Shown piece after piece: positions 1 through 12,314 of a stretch of DNA of 64,000 nt (the stretch's first letter is position 1; every line of letters starts with the position of its first letter). The translations under genes were made by a program, and so were the position numbers. The notes below the pieces were generated by a model. That model did no database searches. It was not told where the DNA came from and worked only from the letters and a program-made list of their open reading frames with translations. Source of the stretch: Dirofilaria immitis (lineage: Eukaryota > Nematoda > Chromadorea > Rhabditida > Onchocercidae); NCBI GenBank assembly GCA_024305405.1, contig JAKNDB010000103.1, positions 2,976,001-3,040,000 on the forward strand, written 5' to 3'.

Positions 1-640
1 AAAATACAAAAACGAACAATTTTATTATTATATACGAAAATGCAAAAAAAATGATATAGCAAATATTTACTTTTATTAAAATTTAAATAAAAATTTCTTC
101 CATTTAATAAAGTAAATTTATATTTTTTATAAAAGCGCGAAAAATGAATGAAAAACTTAAAAAACGATTCATTCCAAATTTCCTTTCTTTTTTTTTGTAA
201 GAAATAATTGATATTACTTTTGTTCGTTTTATTTCCTTTTTTCCTCTCTCTCTCTTCTCTCTCTCTCTCTTATTCCTTTTCATTTTCTTTTCTATTTTCC
301 TTTTTTTATTTTTCTTCAAAAATCATTGAAATATTTGAGAAACAAAAAAGAAAAGAAAAATCAATTCATTGAATCTAAGCAAATTTTCGATTGATTGAAC
401 AATACACATTATCGATTATCAAAGTAATGTGAACAAAATTTTTGTATCATTGATAAGAAACAATTCGATTATCATTTCATCTCATTTTTTCAACCTTTTT
501 TCCGTTCTTTTTCAATTTTTTGAATCTGAAATTTTTATTTCAAAATATTTATACCAAAAATAAATAAATAAATCCAATAATCACATACAATTAAATCATT
601 GATTTGTTTACAGGATTGGCTTATCTTAGATGATATTTAC
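1..640. other. AT-rich intergenic DNA with a CT microsatellite
   Basis: No exon with a plausible acceptor, donor and conserved protein was seen on either strand. A CT-rich microsatellite lies at about 242-271, and homopolymer-rich DNA fills the rest. The short open frame on the minus strand across this tract is lysine- and arginine-rich low-complexity sequence and was not accepted as a gene. Confidence 0.6.
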
Positions 641-1130
641 AATTATCTCCCGATGTATTCCCCGGCTTTTTCGGGGATAATTTGCAATATCTCTTAGATT
701 GCTTATAATTAAAACTATTTATTTATTTTCAGACTCCTTATCATAGCTGATATTTATAATTATCCGATGCATTTCCTCTTCTTCTCCCAGTATAATTTGC
801 AATATCTCTTACATCATTCTTCATTTGTTATCTCTTATATCATTCTTCATTCGTCTTCCTCAAGTATGTTAAAATTATTATATATAATTATCTCCCGATG
901 TATTTTCCCGGCTTTTCTCGGAGCAACTTGCAATATCTCTTAGATTGCTTGTAATTAAAACTATTTATTTATTTTCAGACTTCTTATCTTAGCTGATATT
1001 TATAAAAAATTATCACCCAATGCATTTCTCCGCTTTTTTCGGTATAATTTGCAGTATCTCCTACATCATTCTTCATTCATTATCTCCTATATCATTCTTC
1101 ATTTGTCCTTCTCAAGTAGATTAAAATTAT
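641..1130. repeat. About 245-bp direct repeat, two copies, each made of two related half-units with a small hairpin
   Basis: The phrase AATTATCTCCCGATGTATT occurs at about 641 and again at about 886. The following roughly 245 bases match well, including the shared stretch TTGCAATATCTCTTAGATTG. Each copy has two diverged halves, with related starts near 757 and 1,011, so the array can be read as four units of 115-130 bp. The first unit has a small GC stem, CCCCG..CGGGG, that is decayed in the others. No coding potential was seen. Confidence 0.75.
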
Positions 1131-2244
1131 ATGAACTATTAATTCTTGTAATAATAGTGATAATATAAAATTCTTTACGATGATAATACACACATTTATC
1201 ATTCTCCAATTTATTTTTGAATAATGATTAAAATTACTGGCCTAATTTAAAAAAAACTTAATCAAATTTTTTTATTTAATTTAATTCGATTTTTCTCAAT
1301 CTTTGCAATAAGGCAATAAATCAATAAATTTATTTTTATTTACTAACATTTTAAATGAAAATTTATTTCGAAGAAAAAGAATGAAAAGATAATCAAACCT
1401 GTTTTCCTTTCCTTTTTTTTTCCTTTTTTCCCATTTTTCCTTATTCAATGATAATTATTTAACTTATTTGCCTATTTCACTTTTCATAATATCATATTTT
1501 TGTCTAACAAATTTATAATTTTATTTCAGCAAAACTTTTTTAACCTTTTTGTAAAACTTTAAAATTTTCTTTTTAATTCGTCGTAAAACGTTTTATTAAT
1601 TATAGCGACGTATTTTGCGTCGAGCAATTTTGCTAATATGCTAATAGTAAAATTCGAATAGATATTTTAGTTTGTCTACTTGATATTTTTCTCTCGTTTT
1701 TTTCAAATAATAATAGATCTAAAAGTTTTTCTCTTTTTTTCTCTTCCGATATTTCTTGTTAATTGTAAAATTGAAATAATCTTTTTCACTAAAAGTGTAT
1801 TGATAATAAAAATTATCATTTATTAATTTCAATAGCTATTTGAAATATTTCCTTAATTTGTCTAAAATGGAAAATGTAATTTTTGATAATTTAAAATCAA
1901 AATTGATATGAAACAAATTAGTATCTATTTGATTACTAAAGCAATTTAATTTAATATTTAAGCAATTTAATATTTAAATAAAAAAGAAAAAAAGTTTTTT
2001 GGTAAAATAATTCTTTCGTATCTTTCAATATACAATTCGGTTTTTAGAATTATTAACTTATTAAATTAAATCCATTAAATTTAATTAATTTGTAATATAT
2101 TTATTGAAAATTTTGATTGATTGATTAAATTGATATGATAAATATTTCGCAATCTTTTTTTATATTCTATGAAATTTAATTTTCAAATGATATTAGCAAA
2201 AATTAAGATTTTATTACTAATATTAATCATTATAAATAAATTCA

Positions 2245-2245
<1 letters not shown>

Positions 2246-2289
<44 letters not shown>
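2246..2289. repeat. (AT)n microsatellite
   Basis: An essentially pure alternating AT tract of about 44 bases. Confidence 0.95.
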
Positions 2290-2290
<1 letters not shown>

Positions 2291-2399
2291 TATTCGAAGC
2301 AAAAACAAGAAAAAGAAAATCGTTTTTTTTTATCTTATATCAATTTTTCATAATTATTTCGTCGTATGTTTACAATATTGGCAATTGTTATTGGCTATT

Positions 2400-2730
2400 C
2401 ATTCATTATCATTCATTATCATTTAATATCACCATATTATTATATAAGAAAATACATTCAATACCATAAACAATGTCATTTCATTTATTATCATTCAATA
2501 TTATATCAATATCAATATAATATTATATAATATCAGCCTCAATATCATACATGATATCATTTCGTTATTGTCATTCAATATTACAATATTATATCAGTGT
2601 CAATATATTCAATATCATAAGCAATGTCATTTTCCTCATTATCACTTAATATCAATGTACAGTATCATAACCAATATTATTTTGCTCATTATCATTTAAT
2701 ATCAACAGTATCAAAAATATTCAATATCAT
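2400..2730. repeat. Degenerate AATATCAT-rich tandem field
   Basis: Motifs of the form TTCAATATCAT, CATTATCATTTAATATCA and AATATTATATCA recur without a strict period over about 330 bases. The ordering suggests an old, decayed satellite rather than a current array. Confidence 0.6.
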
Positions 2731-5394
2731 TTACAATTTTGCTTGAAGTCCCTACTGTATACTACCGTAAGCGGTTATTCTTTTCTATATGTTACGATAA
2801 TATGAGGTTCTAACATATGTGATGAAATAAATTACTCGATAACGATCATAATAATAACAACAAATGTTTGATTTATAAAAATTTTGTTAACATTTTTTTT
2901 TCTCTCTAATTTAAACGACGAATGAATGAATTATTGATTAGTTTTATTTCGGAAACTTCAACCTTTACATATATGATAGTTGGAAGAAGAAGAAGAAGAA
3001 ATAAAAGCGAACAAAAAGTTTGAAAAAATAAATGAAAAGTTCATTTTTAAAATATCACAAATGTTGAAAAAATATAATAGTGTTTCTTTTTTTCCCTCTC
3101 CTTCCGGAAGTAATATTCATGTCAGTTGAAATAATTTTTTTTCCTCTGGATGATCAAATGATAATTAGCTACGACTCATTTTCGATCGATATTTTTTTTC
3201 GAGAATAATGTGATCGAACGAAATGAAATTGATGAGGAATGGAAAAGAGAAAAATGTGAAAAATTTTTCAATATAACTTCAAAATTGTTTTATCATTTTT
3301 TATAACTGCAACTAGTGATCCTAATCAAAAAGAAAAAACTCAATAGCTATAGGGAAACTAAGCAAAAAAAAATTTGATTTGTTATTCTGATAAGAAAACT
3401 TTTTAGAAAAAATGAAGAAAAAAGAATAGGAAAAATTCTAATTATTAATTTAAATACAAATTAATCATTAATAATTTTATCTATTTATTATCAGGTTAGT
3501 ATTAGATAAAATTAACATTAATTAATTCATTTCTATCACTTGCTTATACATTATTTATGATCAGTTTTATCATTATTAAAAATGATATATCTGTAAAGCT
3601 TAATGTTTGTTTCCTTCATCAAATAAATTTTAATTAATTAATTTTGAATTTATTGATAGTATCTTCAAATAAAACACCATATCGATTGGTTTTAGCATTT
3701 TGATTAAGCTTATTCAATTCAAATTATCCTTTAATTCTCTTCCTGATGATAATAAATGTTAAATCAACTTATTTAAACTTGGATTATTGTAATTATTTTT
3801 CTGATATTATCAAAACTTATCATTTGCAAATTTCATATTTATTAAATAATAATATAATTCATCGCCCTAAGTAGAATTTATCCGTAGAATTTATCTCATC
3901 AAACACCACAAACTCATAATAAAAAAGTACCATTAGACATTCATTCCAAATTATAAACGTAATAACTTCAAATGCAATATGGTTTGATGTAATCAAAGGT
4001 GATAAACCAGCATTATTACTTTTGTTACTGTGATACTGTATTCTCAAAATAATATTCCAACTTGTGCAATTAAGTTGTATCAATTTTTATTACATATCGA
4101 TAATCAGCAATCCGTATTGCTAATTAATTTGCCAACATTTAAATACTATGCTATCAGTTTCAACGCTTAACATACTAATCATTATTATCATGGAATTTGA
4201 AATGATTAAGTAGAATGATATGAATTTGACAGTTAACATATTTAGTCAAATTTATAATCCTTACGTTCTGTAAAATTCATGTCATTTGTATTATATCACT
4301 TCTGTTTATATGATATTTTCATTATGAAACATTATTTTGTGATAATAAATTCATATCATATCAATTATCATTACTTGCTTTCTTACATACTTTATATTAA
4401 TCATTGTTTATGTCAAAACTTGAATACCTTAATTTTAATAAATAAATTCAAGAATGAATCTATTCATTTTAAGTTTATCAATAATTAATTTTACCAATCT
4501 ATTCAAATGTATCATGCATTCCTTGGCTTAAGCAACAACTATGCAATTAATAATATATTACCGTTAATCAGGCTTGTTTTCTCATACTAATTCTGGGCTT
4601 ATTTGCTTATTTACTCATTTATATATCGATTTTTTTCCGCCATATTTTTCACTATTCTATAAAATAAATCTTATGCCACTTCATCTATTCTAACAAATTG
4701 GCCATTATTTGTTTTAACAAATTGCCTAAATTGATAGTTAGAGATATAAGGCTAAACTGAAAGACGATAAAGCCAAGAATTTTATGATAAATGAGCCTAA
4801 ACATTATTAGGCATAGCTATCATTAATAAAGGATGAAAAATGAAAAATTTTGATGTATTTAGTGCATTATATAATTTGAAAAATTTTTTAAATATTTCGA
4901 TTGAATATAACAAATATTAATTTTTTCTACGTAATATATAATATAATTAATATTTAATTTTTAATTAAATATTTTCGATTTTCAATTTCCAATTTTCATT
5001 TTTTTTGTAACAATGAAATATTTTTTTCGATTATTTTTTCTTCGCTAATTTTTGATTTTATTTCTCATTTTCAAATTTAATATAATTGTAATTTTTGATT
5101 GATAAAGAAAGGTTTTTCTCTTTTTTTTTTTTATAAAATATCATTCATTCTATATTTGCCGGTATGAAATGGGCAAAAAAAGTTTTTCTAATTTATCTGA
5201 TAAATAAAATTATAATAATTTATAGATTTTTTATTAATTATTTGTTGTAAAAGATATTTTATTTCAACCATTTCAAATTTAATTTCGAATTTAAATTTAA
5301 TATTTGTGTATTTAAAATAACATTTTGTATTAATGTTTAAGAAAAATAAATGTGATAAATTTTATCAGTTACAAGTAAAATTTATTTCTAGAAA

Positions 5395-5585
5395 TCAACC
5401 TATGTTCCATGTCTAATTGCAAAAGTTACGCTGCTATGCAAGTAATGCATATCTGATTGCAAAAGTTATGCGAGTAATGCATGCCTAATTGGAAAAGTTA
5501 TGCTACTATGCAAGTAATGCATATCTGATTGCAAAAGTTATGCAAGTAATGCATGTCTAATTGCAAAAATTACATGCATGCAAAT
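5395..5585. repeat. Tandem repeat around GCAAAAGTTATGC / AAGTAATGCAT
   Basis: The blocks ATTGCAAAAGTTATGC and CAAGTAATGCAT alternate about four times, with units of two lengths because some copies carry an extra CTACTATGCAAG piece. The array is imperfect and has no coding features. Confidence 0.75.
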
Positions 5586-6638
5586 AGTACTTGAATAAAA
5601 GTATGAAATAGTTTTGTTACTTTGATATTTTCCTAAACTTCATCATCTATTTTGTTCCGTTAAAAAAGTGATGATTTCTGAACCAAAAAAAGAAAAAAAA
5701 CAAAAATAGAAAAAAAAGATGATTGATACCAACTGTTCCACATCCATTAGAACATTATGAAAACTTAAAGAATGATTCAGTGTAATACATTTGCTAATCG
5801 TCGAGAATGCATCAATTTTTTAAATATTAGATATGACGTTAAAATTTTACCCAATTAGAATCATTCATAGTTTTTTGATATAAATCATTTCAAATATTTT
5901 TATTTAATTTTAATATTATTATGTTCTCTGATAAATAATTCCTTTTTTTTTACATTATAAGTATTTCCATTTCTAATATCAACTATTCCTATTTTTATTT
6001 GTTAGTAATATTATTTTAGATGAATAATTCCAATTAGCTAATATAAGTTTTTCATTATTCGATATATTTTCTATTAAATATTTCTAACAAAAATATATTA
6101 AATATTTTTATCAAAAATAATTAGGGAATGTGTTAACAGGATTGTAGACATATTCTAAAATTACTGATTAATTAAATTTATCATTTCTATAATTTAATAT
6201 ATAAGAAAAAATAAATAAACAAATAAATAAATAAACAAAGATTTATAAAATGTTTAAAAGAATTTTTATTTATTCACTATAATTAATTTGATCATTTTTT
6301 TCCTTTTATCATTTATTCCGCATCATTCTCGAAATTAATGATATTTTTATTTTGGGAATGAACAAACAATCAGTACAACTTTAACGAATAGTTCCAATTT
6401 TTCATCATTTTTATTCCATCTTATTTCTTTTATTTACTTACATTTGTTTCTCTTTCGTTTTTTTTTTTTTTTTAGAATATTAAAAAGTATATTGATGAAA
6501 ATAAAAAAATAAATAATTTTAGTAACATTCCTAAAATTTAAATTATATTAGAAATTATTTTTAAAAAAAAAAGAAAAAATTAATTAATCAAAAATTATTT
6601 AATCTTTCCTCTTCGTCATCTTTTAAAGAAGACATTAT

Positions 6639-7140
6639 ACATTATATTTATTATTATCATTACTGCCGTTGTTATCATTATTATACATTATATTTATTAT
6701 TATCATTACTGCCGTTGTTATCATTATTATACATTATATTTATTATTATCATTACTGTCGTTGTTATCATTATTATACATTATATTTATTATTATCATTA
6801 CTGTCGTTGTTATCATTATTATACATTATATTTATTATTATCATTACTGTCGTTGTTATCATTATTATACATTATATTTATTATTATCATTACTGTCGTT
6901 GTTATCATTATTATACATTATATTTATTATTATCATTACTGCCGTTGTTATCATTATTATACATTATATTTATTATTATCATTACTGTCGTTGTTATCAT
7001 TATTATACATTATATTTATTATTATCATTACTGTCGTTGTTATCATTATTATACATTATATTTATTATTATCATTACTGTTGTTGTTATCATTATTATAC
7101 ATTATATTTATTATTATCATTACTGTCGTTGTTATCATTA
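6639..7140. repeat. 46-bp minisatellite, about 11 copies
   Basis: The start ACATTATATTTATT recurs at 6,639, 6,685, 6,731, 6,777 and onward with a strict 46-bp period to about 7,140. Copies differ mainly at one or two bases in the segment TACTG(C/T)(C/T)GTTGTTATC. Because 46 is not a multiple of three and the unit lacks stop codons in any plus frame, it gives three overlapping open frames translating to I/L/Y-rich sequence. These are repeat artefacts, not genes. Confidence 0.97.
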
Positions 7141-9098
7141 TTCAAACAAACAAAAGACTGATGATAATATCAAATGAAGAAAACATTTTTGATTTTTTTC
7201 TTTGTTCATTTTAAAACTATTTTATTTTATTAATTTAAAAATTTTTTTCCTCTCTTTTACCATAACTTATTGATTGATTTATCATTTATCGATTGAAATC
7301 AAAATAATTTAATTGAAGAAAAAAATTTATGCAAATATTTGTTTGTTATATTTGACGACGAAATTTTGTCGAAATTTTTGTAGAATTCTTTGTTAAATTT
7401 TATTTCTCAAGCGATGAAAAACATTATCATAAAATAGCTTTTTGTATGCTTTTTGATAATAAATATGCTATCATATCTTATCATTTCATAGTTTATTAAT
7501 TGACAACATTAACCATAGCATATTGCGTATGCATGAAAAATGCATCATATCGATCGATTGATCTATTTTAAAATCATATCTTTGTCATCTAATATTGTCA
7601 ATAATTTGGCATTCTAACAGAAATTATTACAATACTTTTTTTGATAACAATAGTAGCGATTTTACTTATCGATTTGTGATAATTTAAAATAATTAACAGT
7701 GATAATTGATAATGGTATACTGCAAGGAATAACACTCAAATATCGAAGTAATTAATAAAAATTCTATCAGGGTTATTAGGCGATAAATGATAATTAATGC
7801 TCTCAATGCTATCAATTTGATATTTATGATAATCACTTTAACATAATATAAATCCTTTAATTTCGATTATTTACCTATTTTGCATACCTGCTATTATTGA
7901 TCAAGTTTAAAGTTTTTTTATCATTATTTCTTATAATTTTTTTTTTGTTTCATTTTTACTTTTCTTTCTTTATTTTTGAATTTTATAAACAAAGAAATGA
8001 ATAAATAAAATTATAAGCCTAAAAGTATGAATAATTCCCATTTTTGTTATTTAATATTTTTTTAATTTTATATTTAATATTTTCATTTTTGCGAAATATA
8101 TTATTAATAAATTTAAAAATGACTTTATTAGTAATTAATTAATTAATTAATTAATTATATTTTGTCGTCTGTTTTTTTATTTTTATTTAAAATTTTCAAA
8201 TTATTTATGTCATTTGTGATAGAAAATCGGTTAAAAATTTATTTATTATTATTAATTAATTAATTAATTAATTATTAGCAAATTTGTAATTATTAATTTT
8301 TTTAATTTTATATTTGAATTATTCGATGTATTATTGAATGTAAAATTATTGCTTATTTGATTAGCATTTAATTGTTGATTAATTAGTTTATCATTGATAT
8401 CCGTTTTATCAATTATTAATATATTCAATAATTACTTTTAATAATATTTATCGATTTCTGCCAATTATTATTGTTTATTTATAATAATTAATTGTATTAT
8501 CGATTTTCCCAGAAATATCAATTAAACGTTAAAAATAATTGCTCAATTTATTTTAATTTTTAATTACAATAATTAATATTATATTCATATAATATTTACA
8601 TGAACAATATTTTATTATTATTATTAGAGCATATGATATGATAATATGATAAAATAATCTCATATCTTACACATTCATTTAATTGTTGATAAAATAAGAT
8701 TATCTAATTCTAAGGATATTTTTCATTTATTAGAAACTTTTAAAGAAATAAAAATCATTCGATATTTTGCATATTTATCTAATCAACCGATCATTTATCT
8801 AATTCTAATCAATTAATTAATTAATTAACTAATTAATCAACGTGAGGTATATCAATAACCAAAAATATTTATTATTTAATAATTGAAATATTTAATTAAT
8901 ATATTTTTTTATGCCTAATTAATTAATTCAATGATATTCTTATATAAATAGTACTAATTAAAAGTAATAAATGATAGATATCATATAATTTATATCGGAA
9001 TATTACGATTTTTTATCACTATAAAATTATTTTAAAAAAATGAAGGAAAAATAATAACTGATACTTAATACTATAAATTTAACATTAGATAATTTCAT
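7141..9098. other. AT-rich intergenic DNA with TTAA-type repeats
   Basis: No gene seen. Short AATT/TTAA tetranucleotide runs occur near 8,137-8,157, 8,254-8,273 and 8,812-8,836. The rest is unstructured AT-rich sequence. Confidence 0.55.
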
Positions 9099-9320
9099 AT
9101 AATAAAATGATATTCTCATACAAAGTGATAATTTCGATAATCTCATATAATAAAATGATATTCTCATACAAAGTGATAATTTCGATAATCTCATATAATA
9201 AAATGATATTCCCATACAAAATGATAATTTAGATAATCTCATATAATAAAATGATATTCTCATACAAAGTGATAATTTCGATAATCTCATATTATAAAAT
9301 AATATTCTCATATTATAAAA
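9099..9320. repeat. 48-bp tandem repeat, about 4.5 copies
   Basis: The phrase AATAAAATGATATTCTCATAC recurs at 9,101, 9,149 and 9,197 and in decayed form at 9,245 and 9,293, giving a 48-bp period. As 48 is a multiple of three, the minus strand reads as a 16-residue repeat, which explains the open frame there. Codon content is that of the repeat, and no splice or start context supports a protein. Confidence 0.9.
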
Positions 9321-10037
9321 TGATAATCAGAGATTGATAATCAAATAATAGCAATAATAATAATAAATACTACTTGCATTTTAACAACTTATCATATCTC
9401 ATTTTAGTATTTTCTATAAATACCAAAAAAAAAAAAAATTGAAAAAAGGAAATTTGATTGTTAAAAAAAAAAACGAATATTTTAAATATTTTCGTTTTTT
9501 TTTAAAGTAAAAAATATTTTCAAAATTTCGCAAAAATTTTTTAAAAATGCCTGCCAACCTTTACGCATTTTTCTCATTTTTTCGCAAACAATTGATGCTT
9601 TGGAAAAAAAATGTTACTTTTTCTTTTTCTTTTCTGACATCATTTTTTCAAAAAAAAAAAAAAGTTTCATCCAAATCAATCAATCAACTAAACTGTTTAG
9701 TCAATTATTAAAGTTTGCTGTTAAGAAAATCTATATATACTGTATATATATATATTTAAAAATATACTATTTCCCAAAATTCAATTTACTCAATGAATAT
9801 AAGAAAGATACGTATGTATACAAGTACATGTACACGTACGTAAATATATACGTAAATGGTTAGTAATAGACACACACACACTCATATATAATACGTACAT
9901 GAAAACAAACAAGCATACACGCATATATAATAAAAAGTTTGATTAAAATTTTTACGTTAAATTTATAAAAACTTATTAGACATTTACGTATTATTTGAAA
10001 AGTTTAAATATAAACTTCATCTATGATATAATAGCAT
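9321..10037. other. AT-rich intergenic DNA with alternating purine-pyrimidine patches
   Basis: No gene seen. Between about 9,730 and 9,930 there are alternating TATA, GTAC and CACA patches (for example TACATGTACACGTACGTA) of the kind able to form cruciforms or Z-DNA. Confidence 0.5.
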
Positions 10038-10276
10038 TTTCTTCTTCGTCGCCTTCTTCGTCTTCTTCGTCTTCTTCTTCTTCGTCTTCTTCTTCTTCGT
10101 CTTCTTCTTCGTCGCCTTCTTCTTCGTCTTCTTCTTCTTCTTCATCTTCTTCTTCTTCGTCTTCTTCTTCTTCTTCATCTTCTTCTTCGTCTTCTTCGTC
10201 TTCGTCTTCTTCTTCTTCGTCTTCTTCTTCTTCGTCTTCTTCTTCTTCGTCTTCTTCTTCGTCTTCTTCGTCTTCG
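10038..10276. repeat. TTC/GTC trinucleotide microsatellite, about 240 bp
   Basis: Nearly every triplet is TTC with interspersed GTC, CTC and ATC. It reads as poly-serine on the plus strand and poly-Glu/Asp or poly-Lys/Thr on the minus strand. The acidic minus-strand frame extends to 10,422 and starts with an ordinary-looking 40-residue segment, but no splice sites or homology support it. It is treated as a polypurine/polypyrimidine tract. Confidence 0.93.
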
Positions 10277-10514
10277 TTATCTTCATTTTTTCGTTTTTTT
10301 TTTATTTTTTTCTGTTTATTTTCAAAGAAATAAACAAGGAAGAAGGAGGAAATATAAAAGTGCAAGGAAAATGAGCAAAACGAATTATTAAGGGATTTAA
10401 AAATGCTTTTTATTTTTAACAATATTATATTTATCGAATTGAATTTAGGCTAACTTTTTTAGTACCATTAATTAATTAATTAATTCTTAAATGCAAATGA
10501 ATTACGAATTAGAA

Positions 10515-10775
10515 ATGACATGTACGTAAGCGCATACACGTACGTACGCATGTGTACTATAGAAGATGGAGATTAAATTAATACAAATTTGATATTTTAC
10601 AAATTTGATATTTTAGAATTTTTGAATTTTCCTCATACTTATTTTAAAATAATACATACGTAAGCGCATACACGTACTTACGCATGTGTACTATAGAAGA
10701 TGGAAATTGAATTAATACAAATTTGATATTTTGGAATTTTTGAATTTTCCTCATACTTATTTTGATATCAGCATT
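10515..10775. repeat. Tandem duplication with about a 137-bp period
   Basis: The segment beginning ACGTAAGCGCATACACGTAC at about 10,524 is repeated from about 10,660, followed in both copies by GCATGTGTACTATAGAAGATGG and then AATACAAATTTGATATTTT. The core is an alternating purine-pyrimidine sequence with local dyad symmetry around ACGTACGTACGCATG. The two copies differ at only a few bases, so the duplication looks recent. Confidence 0.8.
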
Positions 10776-11946
10776 GTGATATCAATTATATATTATTGAA
10801 TGAATTGCCGGGCAAATCTTATCGATTAGCAATAAAAAAGGTATTGTATAAAAATTAGTATTTATTGGCTAATATTATCAGATAAATCCTGTTATCATTT
10901 TATTCTTTTTAACTATTTAATATGTATATTTAAAGATTATTCTTATCACTTTATAATCATTTTTTAACCTTTTATCACTATCGTTAGTAAATGATTTAGA
11001 TTTCAAATTTAAATTTATTGTATCAGCAAGCTGTATATTATTTTAATTTGATCAAAAATTTTAATATATTTTAATGTATTTTTAATAATCTATTAGTTAG
11101 TTTAAATATTATAATTAAATTTCTTTTAAATATTTCAATTAATTAATTTCTTTTAATTTCTTTAATGTATATATTTTTTATTTTTATTCGATTCTAAAAT
11201 TCGTTATTTTATAAAAATTTAATTATTTATGCTAAAATTTATTTAATAAAAGAAATAAATTGTAAGAATATTTTTGGGAAAAAATATGTTTTAATATTAA
11301 TTTTATTAATTTAATTTTAATTAATATTTTTAATTGTTTATTATATTAAGTAAATAAATTAATATTTTTATAGTTTTATAATAAAATTATTTTTATTTCT
11401 TACCATTGATGTATCGAAAAAAAAATTTCATTTCTTATTTTATTGAAAAGGCAAATTAAAAATTCAATAATTTATAAATGGAATTTAAATTTCTTCGATA
11501 AATTTATTTTATCAAAATAGAAATTGATAAAAATACATTTGGAATATATTACTTATTAAATAATATTTATTAAATGTAAATTGATTAATATTTTTTTAAA
11601 TTTAAATTCAATTTGTAAATTATTGAACTCTTCAAATTGATAGAAAAAAATTTCAAAAAAATAAATCAAAATTTAAATATCATTTTAGAATGATCAAATT
11701 TATAAAGCTTTTCTAATATTTATTAAAAAACAAAATAAATAATTAGAAACGATCAAAAACAAATTAATTAATCGATAGTATCAATTATTTAAAAGACAAA
11801 ATAAATAATTGGAAAAGATCAAAAATTAATTGAACTAATCGATAGTATAACGATAGGTATAAGTATAACAATTATTTTAGATAGTTCTAATTTTTAAATT
11901 TTATTACTTTGTTATTCTTCCTTTTTTCTTTAAAGAAAAAGCGAAA

Positions 11947-11979
<33 letters not shown>

Positions 11980-12272
11980 GAAGGAGAGAGTAAAAGATTA
12001 AAAATCATTTTATCAAAAAATCAATTTAGCCAAAAACAAACAATCATCTTCATTCTAATATTTCAATAATATTATGGATCATATTACATTAGGCATAGAA
12101 TTATAATATCAGAAAAAAATCGCTTAAACCGAATTTCTTATTTCTAAAAACAAATCCTTTGAAATTTAATTTTTCTTTTTAAAAAAATTTCTAAAATTTT
12201 TCGCTAATCGTTTATTTAAATATATGCTCAAATTTTATAATAAATAAATAATTCGATACTTCATTTATTGAT
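10776..12272. other. Hexokinase upstream region
   Basis: AT-rich DNA without a recognisable gene. It includes a GA microsatellite at about 11,949-11,993. Any promoter for the downstream hexokinase should lie here, but no element can be defined by eye. Confidence 0.5.
11949..11993. repeat. (GA)n microsatellite
   Basis: A GAGAGA-rich purine tract of about 45 bases interrupted by AAAG and AAGG, roughly 320 bases upstream of the hexokinase start codon. Confidence 0.9.
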
Positions 12273-12280
12273 TATTTTAG
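12273..12280 (+). promoter_or_regulatory. Putative spliced-leader trans-splice acceptor for hexokinase
   Basis: The sequence TTATTTTAG ends at 12,280, 34 bases before the first in-frame ATG, with no other exon-like sequence upstream. This is the position expected of a nematode spliced-leader acceptor. It could also be an ordinary acceptor after an unseen 5' UTR exon. Confidence 0.5.
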
Positions 12281-12314
12281 ATCAGAAAAAGAAAACGAGA
12301 AAAATTTATTATTA

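Larger units (their letters stand above)
1131..5389. other. AT-rich intergenic DNA with simple repeats
   Basis: No gene could be supported. The stretch holds an AT-dinucleotide microsatellite (2,246-2,289), a long field of degenerate ATATCAT/ATTATCA motifs (about 2,400-2,730), a GAA run near 2,987-3,001, and otherwise unstructured AT-rich sequence. Confidence 0.55.

Noticed and set aside
6669..7214. Long plus-strand open frames (138-181 residues)
   Set aside because: They translate the 46-bp minisatellite in all three frames; residue content is only that of the repeat.
9027..9311. Minus-strand 94-residue frame with a 16-residue repeat
   Set aside because: Direct product of the 48-bp tandem repeat, whose period is divisible by three.
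10021..10422. Acidic Glu/Asp-rich 133-residue frame and poly-serine frame on the opposite strand
   Set aside because: Both arise from the TTC/GTC tract; no start context, splice sites or homology.
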